A DNA stretch of 64,000 bases, taken from positions 930,001 through 994,000 of the forward strand of contig CAXXTS010000002.1 of assembly GCA_963676345.2 (NCBI GenBank), written 5' to 3'. Positions 36,368 to 45,334 of the stretch are shown in pieces. This stretch comes from G963665925 sp963676345 (GTDB lineage Bacteria; Bacillota; Clostridia; Peptostreptococcales; Acidaminobacteraceae). The notes beneath the pieces were generated by a model, which was given only the letters and a program-made list of their open reading frames with translations, was not told the DNA's origin and did no database searches. Position 1 is the first letter of the stretch. Each line of letters begins with the position of its first letter. A program made the translations under genes and the position numbers.

Positions 36368-37615
36368 CTATGCTGTTTGCTTTGAAGACTTAATAATAAT
36401 TTCCTTGCCTTCTTTTCTCCACTGAGCCATTTCAGATACTGCTGTGAAAAGAACATCTGTTGAAGAGTTTAGAGCTGTCTCGCATGAATCCTGAATAACA
36501 CCTACTACGAATCCAACGCCAACAACCTGCATTGCCACATCATTTGGAATACCAAATAGTGAACACGCAAGCGGAATAAGAAGCAGCGACCCACCTGCAA
36601 CACCAGAAGCACCACAAGCACTTACTGCAGAAAGTACAGAAAGAATAATTGCCGTACCCATATCAACTTGAATACCTAGTGTGTGAACTGCTGCAAGGGT
36701 CAGTACAGAAATTGTAATTGCTGCACCCGCCATGTTTACAGTCGCACCCAGTGGAATCGATACTGAATAGTTGTCCTTATCAAGACCTAAATCAGAACAC
36801 AAGTTCATGTTCACTGGAATATTAGCAGCAGATGAACGTGTGAAGAAAGCTGTAATGCCACTTTCGCGAAGGCATCTGAAAACCAGTGGATATGGATTTT
36901 GACGAATCATTGCAAATGCGATTACTGGATTAACTACCAGTGCGATAAATGCCATTGTACCAACAAGTACCATTAGAAGGTGACCATAGCTTAGAAGCGA
37001 TTCGATACCATTTGTTGCAATCGTGTTAAAAACAAGACCCATGATACCAAGTGGTGCTAAGTTAATGACCCAACGCACAACCTGTGATAGTGCATCAGAG
37101 AAGTTGCTTACCATTGTCTTTGTTGTATCCGGTACATTCTTAAGAGCCATACCCAGAAGAATTGCCCAAGTTAAAATACCAATGTAGTTTGCATTTGTCA
37201 GTGCATGTACTGGATTGTCAACAACGTTCATTAGAAGTGTTTTTAGGACTTCTGTTACGCCACCTGGAGGTGTAATACTGTCAACGCCAGCACCCAATGT
37301 AAGCTCTACTGGGAACATGAAGCTAGCAACTACAGCCGATAGACCTGCCATAAATGTTCCGAACAGATAAAGCACAACAATAGATTTCATGTTTGTCTTT
37401 TGGCCTGACTTATGCTGTGAAATAGCAGACATAACCAAGAAGAATACTAGAATCGGTGCTACAGATTTAAGTGCACCAACAAAAAGTGATCCGAAAATAC
37501 CAATTGGCTGTGCGTATTCCGGAGCCATTACTGCAAGTGTAATCCCTACGATTAGGCCAATGATAATACGCTTGACTAGACTCATTTTGTTCCAACTGCT
37601 TAATAAATTTCCCAT
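36368..37615 (-). CDS. sstT: Sodium/serine-threonine symporter SstT
   Basis: 415 residues, about eight to nine membrane helices with two re-entrant hairpins. Dicarboxylate/amino acid:cation symporter family; serine-rich hairpin 1 region (FFTRSSAANIPVNM) and the NMAGAAITI and SACGASGVAGGSLLLIPLA motifs match SstT. Overall length equals the E. coli protein. It imports serine and threonine with Na+. Serine/threonine uptake fits the neighbouring amino-acid metabolism (glycine C-acetyltransferase) in the window. Stands alone between terminators. Confidence 0.93.
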   Translation of the reverse strand: MGNLLSSWNKMSLVKRIIIGLIVGITLAVMAPEYAQPIGIFGSLFVGALKSVAPILVFFLVMSAISQHKSGQKTNMKSIVVLYLFGTFMAGLSAVVASFMFPVELTLGAGVDSITPPGGVTEVLKTLLMNVVDNPVHALTNANYIGILTWAILLGMALKNVPDTTKTMVSNFSDALSQVVRWVINLAPLGIMGLVFNTIATNGIESLLSYGHLLMVLVGTMAFIALVVNPVIAFAMIRQNPYPLVFRCLRESGITAFFTRSSAANIPVNMNLCSDLGLDKDNYSVSIPLGATVNMAGAAITISVLTLAAVHTLGIQVDMGTAIILSVLSAVSACGASGVAGGSLLLIPLACSLFGIPNDVAMQVVGVGFVVGVIQDSCETALNSSTDVLFTAVSEMAQWRKEGKEIIIKSSKQTA

Positions 37616-38104
37616 TTTTCGTTACCCCTTAATAATACAAAGTATGCGATATAATTTCCGGCTGTCCGTCTTTGTGCTATTTTTAACTGCTCTGTTTTGC
37701 CCCCCGGCTTCAAAGTAAGTTAATAAATGTTACAAAGAATTTTCAGCATCGTCAGCTTATCACAAATAATATTGTAAGAAAAGCAAAAATAATAATTTTT
37801 CTTAACAAGTTCAAAAACATGTATAAATCGTACAATTTCTTGTGATTTCAATACCTATAGGTGATTTCATATTCTGAATTGTCAAACTATTCACATAGTA
37901 TATCTCGTTTTAGTTCAATATATTTTGAACACGCTTCATATTGAATCATCATTTTTCATACTCTAAAGTAAGGGACTACTCTGGTGTGGATACTTGCGAC
38001 GATGCGTCTGGCGGTGAAGTCCAAAGTACCAAAACCTCCAAGTTTTTTACTTTTCACCCCCACGCCTTCAGATGCCATTATAGATTTCAAAAGTTCATAT
38101 AATT
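37616..38104. other. Long leader/intergenic region with operator-like and hairpin elements
   Basis: No gene is supported. An inverted repeat GTTCAA-TATATT-TTGAAC lies at 37913-37930 and the short palindrome ACCTATAGGT near 37849-37860. A long imperfect hairpin spans 38004-38075 (GCGTCTG/CAGATGC base, GGTGAAGT/ACTTTTCACC middle, AAAAC/GTTTT tip). On the minus strand this could be the far 5' leader of sstT or a separate small RNA. Confidence 0.5.
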
Positions 38105-38144
38105 AAAAAAAGAAGATGGACCAAGCCATGCTGGTCGACCTTCT
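38105..38144 (-). terminator. Terminator of the GNAT gene
   Basis: Hairpin AGAAG-TGGACCA / TGGTC-ACCTTCT (38111-38144, two mismatches) followed on the minus strand by TTTTTTTAA, about 45 bases after the stop at 38191. Confidence 0.85.
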
Positions 38145-38190
38145 ATTTGTATATCTCATAAGGCCGTGTGCCGTTTAACACACGCCTGCA

Positions 38191-38655
38191 CTATAGCTTC
38201 TTTTCCATAAATACCGCATCGACTTCAGGATTGTTGTAGTAGGGTTCAATTTCTTCAAATCCCAAATAGGCATATAGCTGAATGGCCTTATCCATCCTTC
38301 GAAGTGTATCAAGTCGAATATAGTCATAACCTAGAGCCTCTGCTACATCAATAGCCCGCATAGAAAGGCTTTTTCCCAGGCCTTGATCTCGCAATCTAGG
38401 CTTTACATAAAGTCGTTTCATTTCTGCAGTGCTCGTGGAAAACGCCCTAAGTGCTACACACCCAACCGCTTCATCGCCATCCATCACTAAAAATAGGGCA
38501 CCACTTGGAGGCGCATACGCTCCCGGCAGCGACTGTAGTTCCTCTTCAAACCCTTGAAAGCATAAATCTATGCCTAGCCAGTCCGCATACTCTCTAAAAA
38601 GCTCACGAACGTGCTCTAGGTCTGGGCCATCCGTTACATGTCTCCATTCAAGCAT
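38191..38655 (-). CDS. GNAT-family N-acetyltransferase
   Basis: 154 residues. The acetyl-CoA site is MKRLYVKPRLRDQGLGKSLSMRAI, with the usual R-x-x-G-x-G/A pattern, preceded by the beta-4 strand AVGCVALRAFSTSTAEMK and followed by YDYIRLDT. Such enzymes transfer the acetyl group of acetyl-CoA to an amine; the substrate is unknown. The gene is a single unit with its own terminator. Confidence 0.93.
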   Translation of the reverse strand: MLEWRHVTDGPDLEHVRELFREYADWLGIDLCFQGFEEELQSLPGAYAPPSGALFLVMDGDEAVGCVALRAFSTSTAEMKRLYVKPRLRDQGLGKSLSMRAIDVAEALGYDYIRLDTLRRMDKAIQLYAYLGFEEIEPYYNNPEVDAVFMEKKL

Positions 38656-38762
38656 CGAATGTTTCCCTCCATATCTTCAACTGTTACTCACTATGTCTTC
38701 ACTCTTTAAGAATTCGATACAAATCCGGAATTTCCTTTAAATTGTACATAAATCTGTACAAT

Positions 38763-39587
38763 TTATGCATGCGCTCTGAATGTCCTTATTTCCTCTGCAT
38801 AGCCATTCAGCTCATTTGGGGTTTCTAGAAAAAAGGGCAAGTGTTTGAGCCTTGGATGCCCAGTCAGCTCAATCAGTGCCTCGAGACCGATGGTTCCAAG
38901 TCCAATCTTTTCGTGGCGGTCCTTGTGAGCGCCAAAAGGCATTTTAGAATCATTGAGATGAATGGCTTTAAGGCGGTCTAAACCCACGACCCTGTCGAAG
39001 GTTTCAATCACACCGTCTAAGTCATTTACGATGTCGTATCCTGCTGAATACAAATGGCATGTGTCCAGACAAACGCCCATCTGCTGATTGTGATAAACCC
39101 CTTCTATTATTGCGCTTAGCTGCTCGAACGTAGCCCCAATTTCTGTACCTTTTCCTGACATGCCTTCAAGTAAAATCGTAGTGTTTTCGTTGCCTGTAAG
39201 GACATTGTTCAGTATCTCTACAATACGCTGTGTTCCAATTTCTACCCCATCTTTAACATGAGAGCCCGGATGAAAATTATACAAGCTGCACGGAAGCTGT
39301 TCAAGTCTTTCAAGATCTTCTTTAAAGACCTGTTCAGCAAAGACCCTCACCTCTGGCCTACTTGAAGCCATATTAAGCGTATAAGGCGCATGCGCCAGCA
39401 GTGGCCCAAAGGCATTGTCTAACATTATTTTTTCTAAAGCTTCAACATCTAAAGGATCAAGCGCTTTCGCCTTACCGCCTCTTGGATTGCGCGTAAAAAA
39501 CTGAAATGTATTCCCACCAATTTCTACTGTAGACTGCGCGGCCTTCTTAAAGCCTTTTGCGATAGATATATGGCACCCGATATGCAT
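38763..39587 (-). CDS. nfo: Deoxyribonuclease IV (apurinic/apyrimidinic endonuclease)
   Basis: 274 residues starting MHIGCHISIAKGF. Zinc-binding TIM-barrel of the Nfo/EndoIV family: AHAPYTLNMAS, YNFHPGSHV, LLEGMSGKGTEIG, CLDTCHLYSAGYD, and HLNDSKMPFGAHKDRHEKIG carry the His, Glu and Asp ligands of the three zinc ions. It cuts the backbone 5' to abasic sites in base excision repair. GAGGTATAATC precedes the ATG. Confidence 0.97.
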   Translation of the reverse strand: MHIGCHISIAKGFKKAAQSTVEIGGNTFQFFTRNPRGGKAKALDPLDVEALEKIMLDNAFGPLLAHAPYTLNMASSRPEVRVFAEQVFKEDLERLEQLPCSLYNFHPGSHVKDGVEIGTQRIVEILNNVLTGNENTTILLEGMSGKGTEIGATFEQLSAIIEGVYHNQQMGVCLDTCHLYSAGYDIVNDLDGVIETFDRVVGLDRLKAIHLNDSKMPFGAHKDRHEKIGLGTIGLEALIELTGHPRLKHLPFFLETPNELNGYAEEIRTFRAHA

Positions 39588-39678
39588 GATTATACCTCCT
39601 TATTCTTCACTCATTATCATACCACCTGTCTATTTTGCTTTCAAATATGTAATGAGTACACTTTTGCGGTATAAAAAA

Positions 39679-39713
39679 CCCCAGTGAAAACCCGTATGGT
39701 CTTCTCACTGGGG
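39679..39713 (-). terminator. Terminator of the HTH regulator gene
   Basis: Arms CCCCAGTGA and TCACTGGGG flank a 16-base loop; on the minus strand followed by TTTTTTATA. Confidence 0.88.
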
Positions 39714-39773
39714 AAATGCCCTACTTAATTAAACGCAAGGGGGAACTGGTCTGTGGAACCATGTATACCCGCT

Positions 39774-40352
39774 CTACTTCGGACCTGCATCCAGCGGGAC
39801 AATCACCGTCGCCGTAGAGTAACGCATGGTGTTGTCACGCTTTTGTCTTTTGGCTTCCAAGAAGTCTGATATGAGGTCATTGACCTGATCATTCAAAGCA
39901 TTTACCTCTTCCTGTGTTAGGTAATAGTCGCCATTGTAGTTTACAAACTTCTGCGGGGCCTCTCCTTTTGGAAAATTCTTTGTATTTTGCTGTGCCTGAT
40001 AGAAATCCTTTGCAATTCTTTCAAAAAGTGCAGAGACCGCTTTCGACATGGAATCTGCCGCGGTATCGTCCCCTTGAACGGTTTTTGAATCGAGTACGAA
40101 GGTTTTGGCAACCGGCATGTAATACTTTTCTATCACACCATACTTTGGCACTTCTTCAGTAAGTTCTAAAATACCGACCTTAGCCAGTGCCTTAATGTGA
40201 TAATTCACCTTTGAATGCGGTTCACCAAGCTTCATAGATATTTGCTTTGCCGTTGCCGGTTTACTCTCAAATGCATCAATAATTTTAATTCTATAGCTGT
40301 TCGAAAGTGCTTTTAGCATGCTGAGATCATCAACAACCAGTACCTCTTTCAT
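39774..40352 (-). CDS. ArsR-like winged-helix transcriptional regulator
   Basis: 192 residues. The N-terminal 80 residues are an ArsR/HTH_20-type winged helix (LSMLKALSNSYRIKIIDAF, AKQISMKLGEPHSKVNYHIKALAKVGILEL). The rest is mainly helical with a polar, Lys/Asn-rich region and no recognisable ligand domain; metal-binding cysteines of the classic ArsR group are absent. It probably regulates a stress or transport gene. Upstream, separated by about 80 bases, is the 7TM-phosphatase gene in the same direction. Confidence 0.88.
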   Translation of the reverse strand: MKEVLVVDDLSMLKALSNSYRIKIIDAFESKPATAKQISMKLGEPHSKVNYHIKALAKVGILELTEEVPKYGVIEKYYMPVAKTFVLDSKTVQGDDTAADSMSKAVSALFERIAKDFYQAQQNTKNFPKGEAPQKFVNYNGDYYLTQEEVNALNDQVNDLISDFLEAKRQKRDNTMRYSTATVIVPLDAGPK

Positions 40353-40434
40353 TTTTTACTACCCCTTTATTTATGTCGTCGCTTGCCGATTTACTGAGTA
40401 ATTAACTGAGTATATTCATGTAATCCATTTATAA

Positions 40435-42096
40435 TCATGCTTCCATAATAAAATAAGTGATATCGTCTTCAAGTTGTTCTGCATTGGGTTCAATCGTACG
40501 AACTATTTTGCTATTTAAGTTTTTCAGAGAATCATGTCGACTCTCAATAATCACTTCAACAAGTTCATCCTGATCCATGACTGAGTTCTTGAATTTATCA
40601 ATTAACCCATCTGTATAGAATACAATCCGGTCACCAGGCATCAGTTCGATACGTGCACTTTTATACTCTGGTGTAAAGAATTCACTCATTTGGCAGATTG
40701 GAAAACCCTGACTCTGATTTAAGAACTCCGCGTCACCAGATTTTCTAACCAAAATGGGATAGCAGTTCATGCCGCCCGTACAGTAGGTCAAGGTCCGTGT
40801 ACTGATGTTATATGATGCAAAGAAAATAACCATATGCATTTCTTCTGGAAAATTCATTTTATTAAATTCTTCATAAAAGTGCTTCAAATTCCGGTGAGGC
40901 TTCAACCCACGATAGCGCTTAATCAGCCGCTCTGTTGACTTAATAAAGTTGTTGCAGAACATGGTCATGAGTGCTGCAGAGATACCATGTCCAGATACAT
41001 CTAACACATACATGCCCACATTATCTTCATCAATTCTGTAAATATCGTAAAAATCTCCTGAGAGACGTTCACATGGAAAATACTCAGACATAAAGGTGGT
41101 ATTCTTAAAGTTCAACCTTTTGAGCGGCAGCAGTGACTGCTGAATGCTCTTTGCATACTCCAGTTCCTTTATGAGTCTTGCGTTCACTTCACGAATTTCA
41201 TGGGTCCGCTTATCGATGATTTTTTCAAGATTCTCTGCGTAAAGCTTAATCTGCTTTTCCGTTGCTTCTTTCTTAAATGACGGTTCACCAATGTTCAGCT
41301 TAAATATAGCCTGAAGGAATAGGACATAACCCATGAACCTAAAAATATCAAAGACAATAATCGACAACTGATCTGACGACGGATAAATGATGCGCGACGC
41401 ATGTGAAAAGCAAAGCATCACCACACTGGATATGGCTACCACTACGTTGCGGTTATGCTCTAAAAGGTATATACGCAAGTAGTACATAATGACAATAATC
41501 AGAAGCAAAATGCTTGTAAACTCTGTCATAATTGAAGCAACCGCCAGATTGACTGATGACAATACCTCCAATATGTATCTTTCAGATTTCTGCTCGATAA
41601 AGATGAAGGCAATAAATAGAACCACTGGCAATGACCTCGTCATGAATTGCGAATGGCGTTTCATAGTCAGATCACGTGGAATCAGCACTGCTGTAAACAT
41701 GCCCAGTGCCATTATAAATCGTCCAAGCCCCGTATAGAGCATTAAGAGTGGCAGCTGGGTGACCTTAACGGTTGAAAGGGTGCCGCTTAAGTGAATTATC
41801 ATAATAAATTCCAGACACGCCCCCGTTAAAAAGGCCACAGAGTAAACAAACATACGCAGCCTTTTTGATCCCAAATAGGCAAAGTATGTCGTATTAAATA
41901 TTAAAAACAAAGCCACAATGCACCCGAATTCGAGCAGTGTAATCAGCGATCCAAAACTTACATTAAGCATCACGCTCCGTATAGCGGGCTCCCAAAGCAC
42001 CACCGAAACCAAAAGAATCATTGATGCGACGGCTACTGTAAAAGGCATTATAAAATTTTTTATCATTTCAACTTGATCGCGGTCTAGTCTGTTCAT
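40435..42096 (-). CDS. Membrane-bound PP2C-type (SpoIIE) serine phosphatase
   Basis: 553 residues. The N-terminal half has about eight hydrophobic helices (residues 12-265), like a MASE-type membrane sensor; then a coiled segment (about 270-310), then a SpoIIE phosphatase domain with metal-site motifs GDFYDIYRID, LDVSGHGISAALMT, CTGGMNCYP and FYTDGLIDKF. SpoIIE-type phosphatases typically dephosphorylate anti-anti-sigma factors to switch on a stress sigma factor. No sigma or anti-sigma gene is adjacent, so its partner is elsewhere. Confidence 0.92.
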   Translation of the reverse strand: MNRLDRDQVEMIKNFIMPFTVAVASMILLVSVVLWEPAIRSVMLNVSFGSLITLLEFGCIVALFLIFNTTYFAYLGSKRLRMFVYSVAFLTGACLEFIMIIHLSGTLSTVKVTQLPLLMLYTGLGRFIMALGMFTAVLIPRDLTMKRHSQFMTRSLPVVLFIAFIFIEQKSERYILEVLSSVNLAVASIMTEFTSILLLIIVIMYYLRIYLLEHNRNVVVAISSVVMLCFSHASRIIYPSSDQLSIIVFDIFRFMGYVLFLQAIFKLNIGEPSFKKEATEKQIKLYAENLEKIIDKRTHEIREVNARLIKELEYAKSIQQSLLPLKRLNFKNTTFMSEYFPCERLSGDFYDIYRIDEDNVGMYVLDVSGHGISAALMTMFCNNFIKSTERLIKRYRGLKPHRNLKHFYEEFNKMNFPEEMHMVIFFASYNISTRTLTYCTGGMNCYPILVRKSGDAEFLNQSQGFPICQMSEFFTPEYKSARIELMPGDRIVFYTDGLIDKFKNSVMDQDELVEVIIESRHDSLKNLNSKIVRTIEPNAEQLEDDITYFIMEA

Positions 42097-42231
42097 ATTG
42101 ACCTCTCATTATCTGCTAGAGCTTCATTAAGCCCTAGTCACACAATATATTCAATTCGACACATGATGTTCATTTCCTTTTAGATTTATCAAATTAAGGC
42201 GCTAAATTCAGTGTATTTTCAAATTTCAACA

Positions 42232-42262
42232 CTCAAAACAGGGCGCTATACTAGCGCCCTGT
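42232..42262 (-). terminator. Terminator of the HAD/uridine-kinase-like unit
   Basis: Perfect stem ACAGGGCGC / GCGCCCTGT with a seven-base loop (42238-42262), followed on the minus strand by TTTGAG. It lies about 130 bases past the HAD stop; the sequence between shows no gene. Confidence 0.85.
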
Positions 42263-42396
42263 CAGGTAATTTCACAGTTGACAAACTCTTCCGCTGGAAA
42301 CTCAAACTCCCCTTAGCACTGATAAAATCAGTTCCCCTCTATGGGACTTTTCCAAGTTCCAAACAGACTGCAACTGTTAAATAACGATGTTTCTGT

Positions 42397-43089
42397 TTAT
42401 AAGTTCGATAAAAGCGTCTCTATTTCGAGCACGCTGCCTAACGCGAAGGTTGGCACGATGTCTGTGCTGTTTTCTTTCTTGCTCGAATTGAGCCAGCAAG
42501 TATCAATGCCAGCATTAATGCCGCCCAAGATATCTGACCTTAGATTGTCACCCACCATAAGCACAGTTTCCTTGTTTTCATGGCCCAGCTTTTCCAAGGT
42601 AAAATCAAAAATTTTCGGGTCTGGCTTCACCAGTTGAACCGCCTCAGAAATAATGATTTCTTCAAAATATGACGCTACCACAGACTTCGCTATACGTACA
42701 CTCTGAACGCTGTAAAGACCATTGGTGATTATGGCCAGCCTATAGGATTTTGACAGTCTTTCAAGCAGGGCTTCAACCCCCGAGTAAACATAGGATGCTT
42801 GTGCTAAATTCTCCTGATAAGTCTTTGAGAATGCATGTGCATCTACTGGTTCGCCAAGCTGGGTAAACAGCCTTTCAAAACGCTCAATTTTGAGCCTGTC
42901 TACCGTAATCTGACCCTTTTCAAAACCTGACCAAAGCGCCTTGTTAATATCTTCATAAACCGGCTTTAATTCTTGATATGAGCATGTAATCGGATACATG
43001 TCCACGCTTTTCTCTAAAGCCACCTCTTGTGATTTCTTAAAATCAAAGAGTGTTTCATCTGCATCAAAAAGCAGTAATTCATACGACAT
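42397..43089 (-). CDS. HAD hydrolase, YjjG-like pyrimidine 5'-nucleotidase
   Basis: 230 residues with HAD motifs: LFDADETLFDFKKS (motif I; DADET is the YjjG form), AIITNGLYSVQ (motif II), Lys in LVKPDPKIFD and motif IV MVGDNLRSDILGGINAGI. YjjG-type enzymes remove phosphate from noncanonical pyrimidine nucleotides (house-cleaning). It lies 14 bases after a TGS-uridine-kinase-like gene, so a nucleotide-related two-gene unit is likely. Confidence 0.92.
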   Translation of the reverse strand: MSYELLLFDADETLFDFKKSQEVALEKSVDMYPITCSYQELKPVYEDINKALWSGFEKGQITVDRLKIERFERLFTQLGEPVDAHAFSKTYQENLAQASYVYSGVEALLERLSKSYRLAIITNGLYSVQSVRIAKSVVASYFEEIIISEAVQLVKPDPKIFDFTLEKLGHENKETVLMVGDNLRSDILGGINAGIDTCWLNSSKKENSTDIVPTFALGSVLEIETLLSNL

Positions 43090-43103
43090 GTTACAGCCTC
43101 TTT

Positions 43104-44780
43104 CTATTCAATGGTTTCAGCTTTTCTAAATCCGCTGCCACCTATAAACTCTTTGAGAATACTTGAATATGGTATGAGTTTGTCATTTTCAATAGACTCA
43201 AAATAGCTGAGGAACTTGAGTAAGCGCTTGGCTTCAACATTTTCGGGTTCATCCTCTGAAATAGCTTCAAGTAGGGGCTCAGCATGCTTCTTAAGCACCG
43301 CGAGTTCATAGACGAGTGCCGAATTGAACATGACATCTGCATCTTCTTGGAATGGGAAGATATTGCGTTGCTCCCCCCGCCTTACCGATGGCCACATATC
43401 TATGGTTCTCTGAGCATTATGTCCCCTGTATTTATTGTCACGCACAATTCTTCTAAGCAGTCGCGTATCCGTTGTTGGGATACGGTTGTGATCATCGATA
43501 TTGAGCTGTGTCAGGGCACTGATATATATTTTGAACTTGTCTTTTTTAGCAATCTTTTGGGTGAGCTTTTCATTCAGACCATGAATACCTTCTATAATAA
43601 TGGGCTGATCTTTTCCAATTTTGAGTTTATCCCCATGGTACTCCCGCTTTCCAACCTGGAAGTTAAAGACTGGAAGCTCTACCTCTTCACCTTCAAGGAG
43701 TTTTGAAAGATCTTCATTAAACTGCTTTGTATCAACAGAATCGATGCTCTCAAAGTCTAAATTTCCATCCTCATCAAGGGGTGTTTTATCCCGATCTACA
43801 AAGTAGTCATCTGTTGAAACTGTGATTGGTCTTAGGCCATTCACCTGAAGCTGAATCATCAGACGATTTGCAAATGTTGTCTTTCCTGAAGAAGAAGGCC
43901 CAGCAATGAGAATCAGGCGCTTACCGCTCTCGGAAATCATATCTGCAATATGAGCAATTTTCTTTTCGTGGAGGGCTTCAGCAATTTTAATGACATTAAA
44001 GGCGCAGCCTTCTTGAATACAGTCATTTAATTTGGCTACATAGTCAACACCTACAATTTCCCCCCAGCGCTCAGCCTCTTTAAAAACCTGTGCAAGTTTA
44101 GGGTGCGCTTCGAATTCAGGCAAGTCAAATGGATTGGACTTGTTTGGATGTCTAAGAATGACGCCATTGTCGTATGGCATCAGGTCAAATTTTTTCAGGT
44201 AGCCTGTGCTTGGCACCATATAACCATAAAAATAATTGCGCAGCCAGCCACATGTGTACAGGTTGATTGTATCGTGTTCTCTATAGTTCAACAGATGAAT
44301 TTTGGATTTCATGTTAAAGCGCTCGAATATTTCAGTTGCTTCACCTTTAGGAACAGCTTCCTTATAGAAGGGTTCATCTTCAAGCACGATGGCCTTCATG
44401 CGCTGCTGGATTTTTTCAATGTCTGAAGTCTCAAGAACTCTAGAATAGTCAAACTCACAAAAAAGTCCGCCGCTTAGTGAATGTTCTACTCGAACATGGA
44501 TGTCTTTATAGAGCTCCATTGCTGCACGAATAAAAACAAAAGACAGGGATCGCTGATAGATTCTAGCACCATCGAGGCTTGTCACATCAACAAATTCTAT
44601 TTTTGAGTCTTCCTCCAAATGGTAAGTCAGTTCTCTAAGCTTGTTGTTGACACGCGCTGCTACAATCTGTGGGGTATGCTCTGAACTATGCTTTCTTGCC
44701 AAATCTTCCAATCGTATTTCAAAGGGTACATTTTCTTCATTGCCATCTGCATAAATCACCTTAATTGTCTTGTCTGTCAT
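43104..44780 (-). CDS. TGS-domain uridine kinase/phosphoribulokinase-like nucleoside kinase
   Basis: 558 residues. The N-terminus (1-65) is a TGS domain (IKVIYADGNEENVPFE), next comes a ThrRS-editing-like segment (about 65-250; RGAMELYK..., HTINLYTCGWLRNYF region), and the C-terminal half is a P-loop kinase with Walker A AGPSSSGKTTFANRL and the uridine kinase-type base region DDYFVDRDKTP, then DVMFNSALVYEL. This layout is common in Firmicutes and is annotated as nucleoside kinase; the substrate is not settled. It lies 20 bases after signal peptidase I. Confidence 0.9.
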   Translation of the reverse strand: MTDKTIKVIYADGNEENVPFEIRLEDLARKHSSEHTPQIVAARVNNKLRELTYHLEEDSKIEFVDVTSLDGARIYQRSLSFVFIRAAMELYKDIHVRVEHSLSGGLFCEFDYSRVLETSDIEKIQQRMKAIVLEDEPFYKEAVPKGEATEIFERFNMKSKIHLLNYREHDTINLYTCGWLRNYFYGYMVPSTGYLKKFDLMPYDNGVILRHPNKSNPFDLPEFEAHPKLAQVFKEAERWGEIVGVDYVAKLNDCIQEGCAFNVIKIAEALHEKKIAHIADMISESGKRLILIAGPSSSGKTTFANRLMIQLQVNGLRPITVSTDDYFVDRDKTPLDEDGNLDFESIDSVDTKQFNEDLSKLLEGEEVELPVFNFQVGKREYHGDKLKIGKDQPIIIEGIHGLNEKLTQKIAKKDKFKIYISALTQLNIDDHNRIPTTDTRLLRRIVRDNKYRGHNAQRTIDMWPSVRRGEQRNIFPFQEDADVMFNSALVYELAVLKKHAEPLLEAISEDEPENVEAKRLLKFLSYFESIENDKLIPYSSILKEFIGGSGFRKAETIE

Positions 44781-44800
44781 TGTATGTCCCCCATTTCTCC

Positions 44801-45322
44801 TTAATCTATTGATCCAAAGCGGCTCAGTGGCAAAATGCGAATCAGTACACGTCCACGTATGCGATTCTCATCAACAAATCCTACAGCCTCGCTTCGGCTA
44901 TCCATACTGTTGCCTCTGTTATCTCCCAGCACAAAAACGGCATGCTGCGGAACGGTCATGTCCATATCGCCCGATGTCCAGCTGCCTTTGATGTACTTTT
45001 CATTCAAAGGGACATCGTTCACATATACCTTTCCGTCTGAAATGGTAATATGATCCCCTTCGCTCCCAATCACACGCTTGATCAAATCCCGCTTTTCCCC
45101 GTCGGGATCTGTCATTTCTGATTGAAAAACAATGATGTCACCATAATGTGGATTCTCCCAGTAATAACTCAATTGCTCAATTAAAAGATAATTGTTGTCA
45201 CCAAGTGTGGGTTCCATGGAATGTCCCTTCACAAGTATTGGTCTGAGTACTAAAGTCAAAACCAATCCGATCAGGCAGGCGATTACAACGGTGCGTACCC
45301 ACTCAAGTATTTCCCTCAGCAT
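44801..45322 (-). CDS. lepB: Signal peptidase I
   Basis: 173 residues, the short Gram-positive (SipS) form. One membrane segment (residues 9-28) is followed by catalytic Ser35 in GHSMEPTLG, and catalytic Lys82 in DLIKRVIGSEGD. Box E VLGDNRGNSMDSR is intact. It removes signal peptides from exported proteins outside the membrane. Part of a run of minus-strand genes with short gaps. Other lep/sip copies are likely elsewhere. Confidence 0.97.
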   Translation of the reverse strand: MLREILEWVRTVVIACLIGLVLTLVLRPILVKGHSMEPTLGDNNYLLIEQLSYYWENPHYGDIIVFQSEMTDPDGEKRDLIKRVIGSEGDHITISDGKVYVNDVPLNEKYIKGSWTSGDMDMTVPQHAVFVLGDNRGNSMDSRSEAVGFVDENRIRGRVLIRILPLSRFGSID

Positions 45323-45334
45323 TTTGCATCATCC

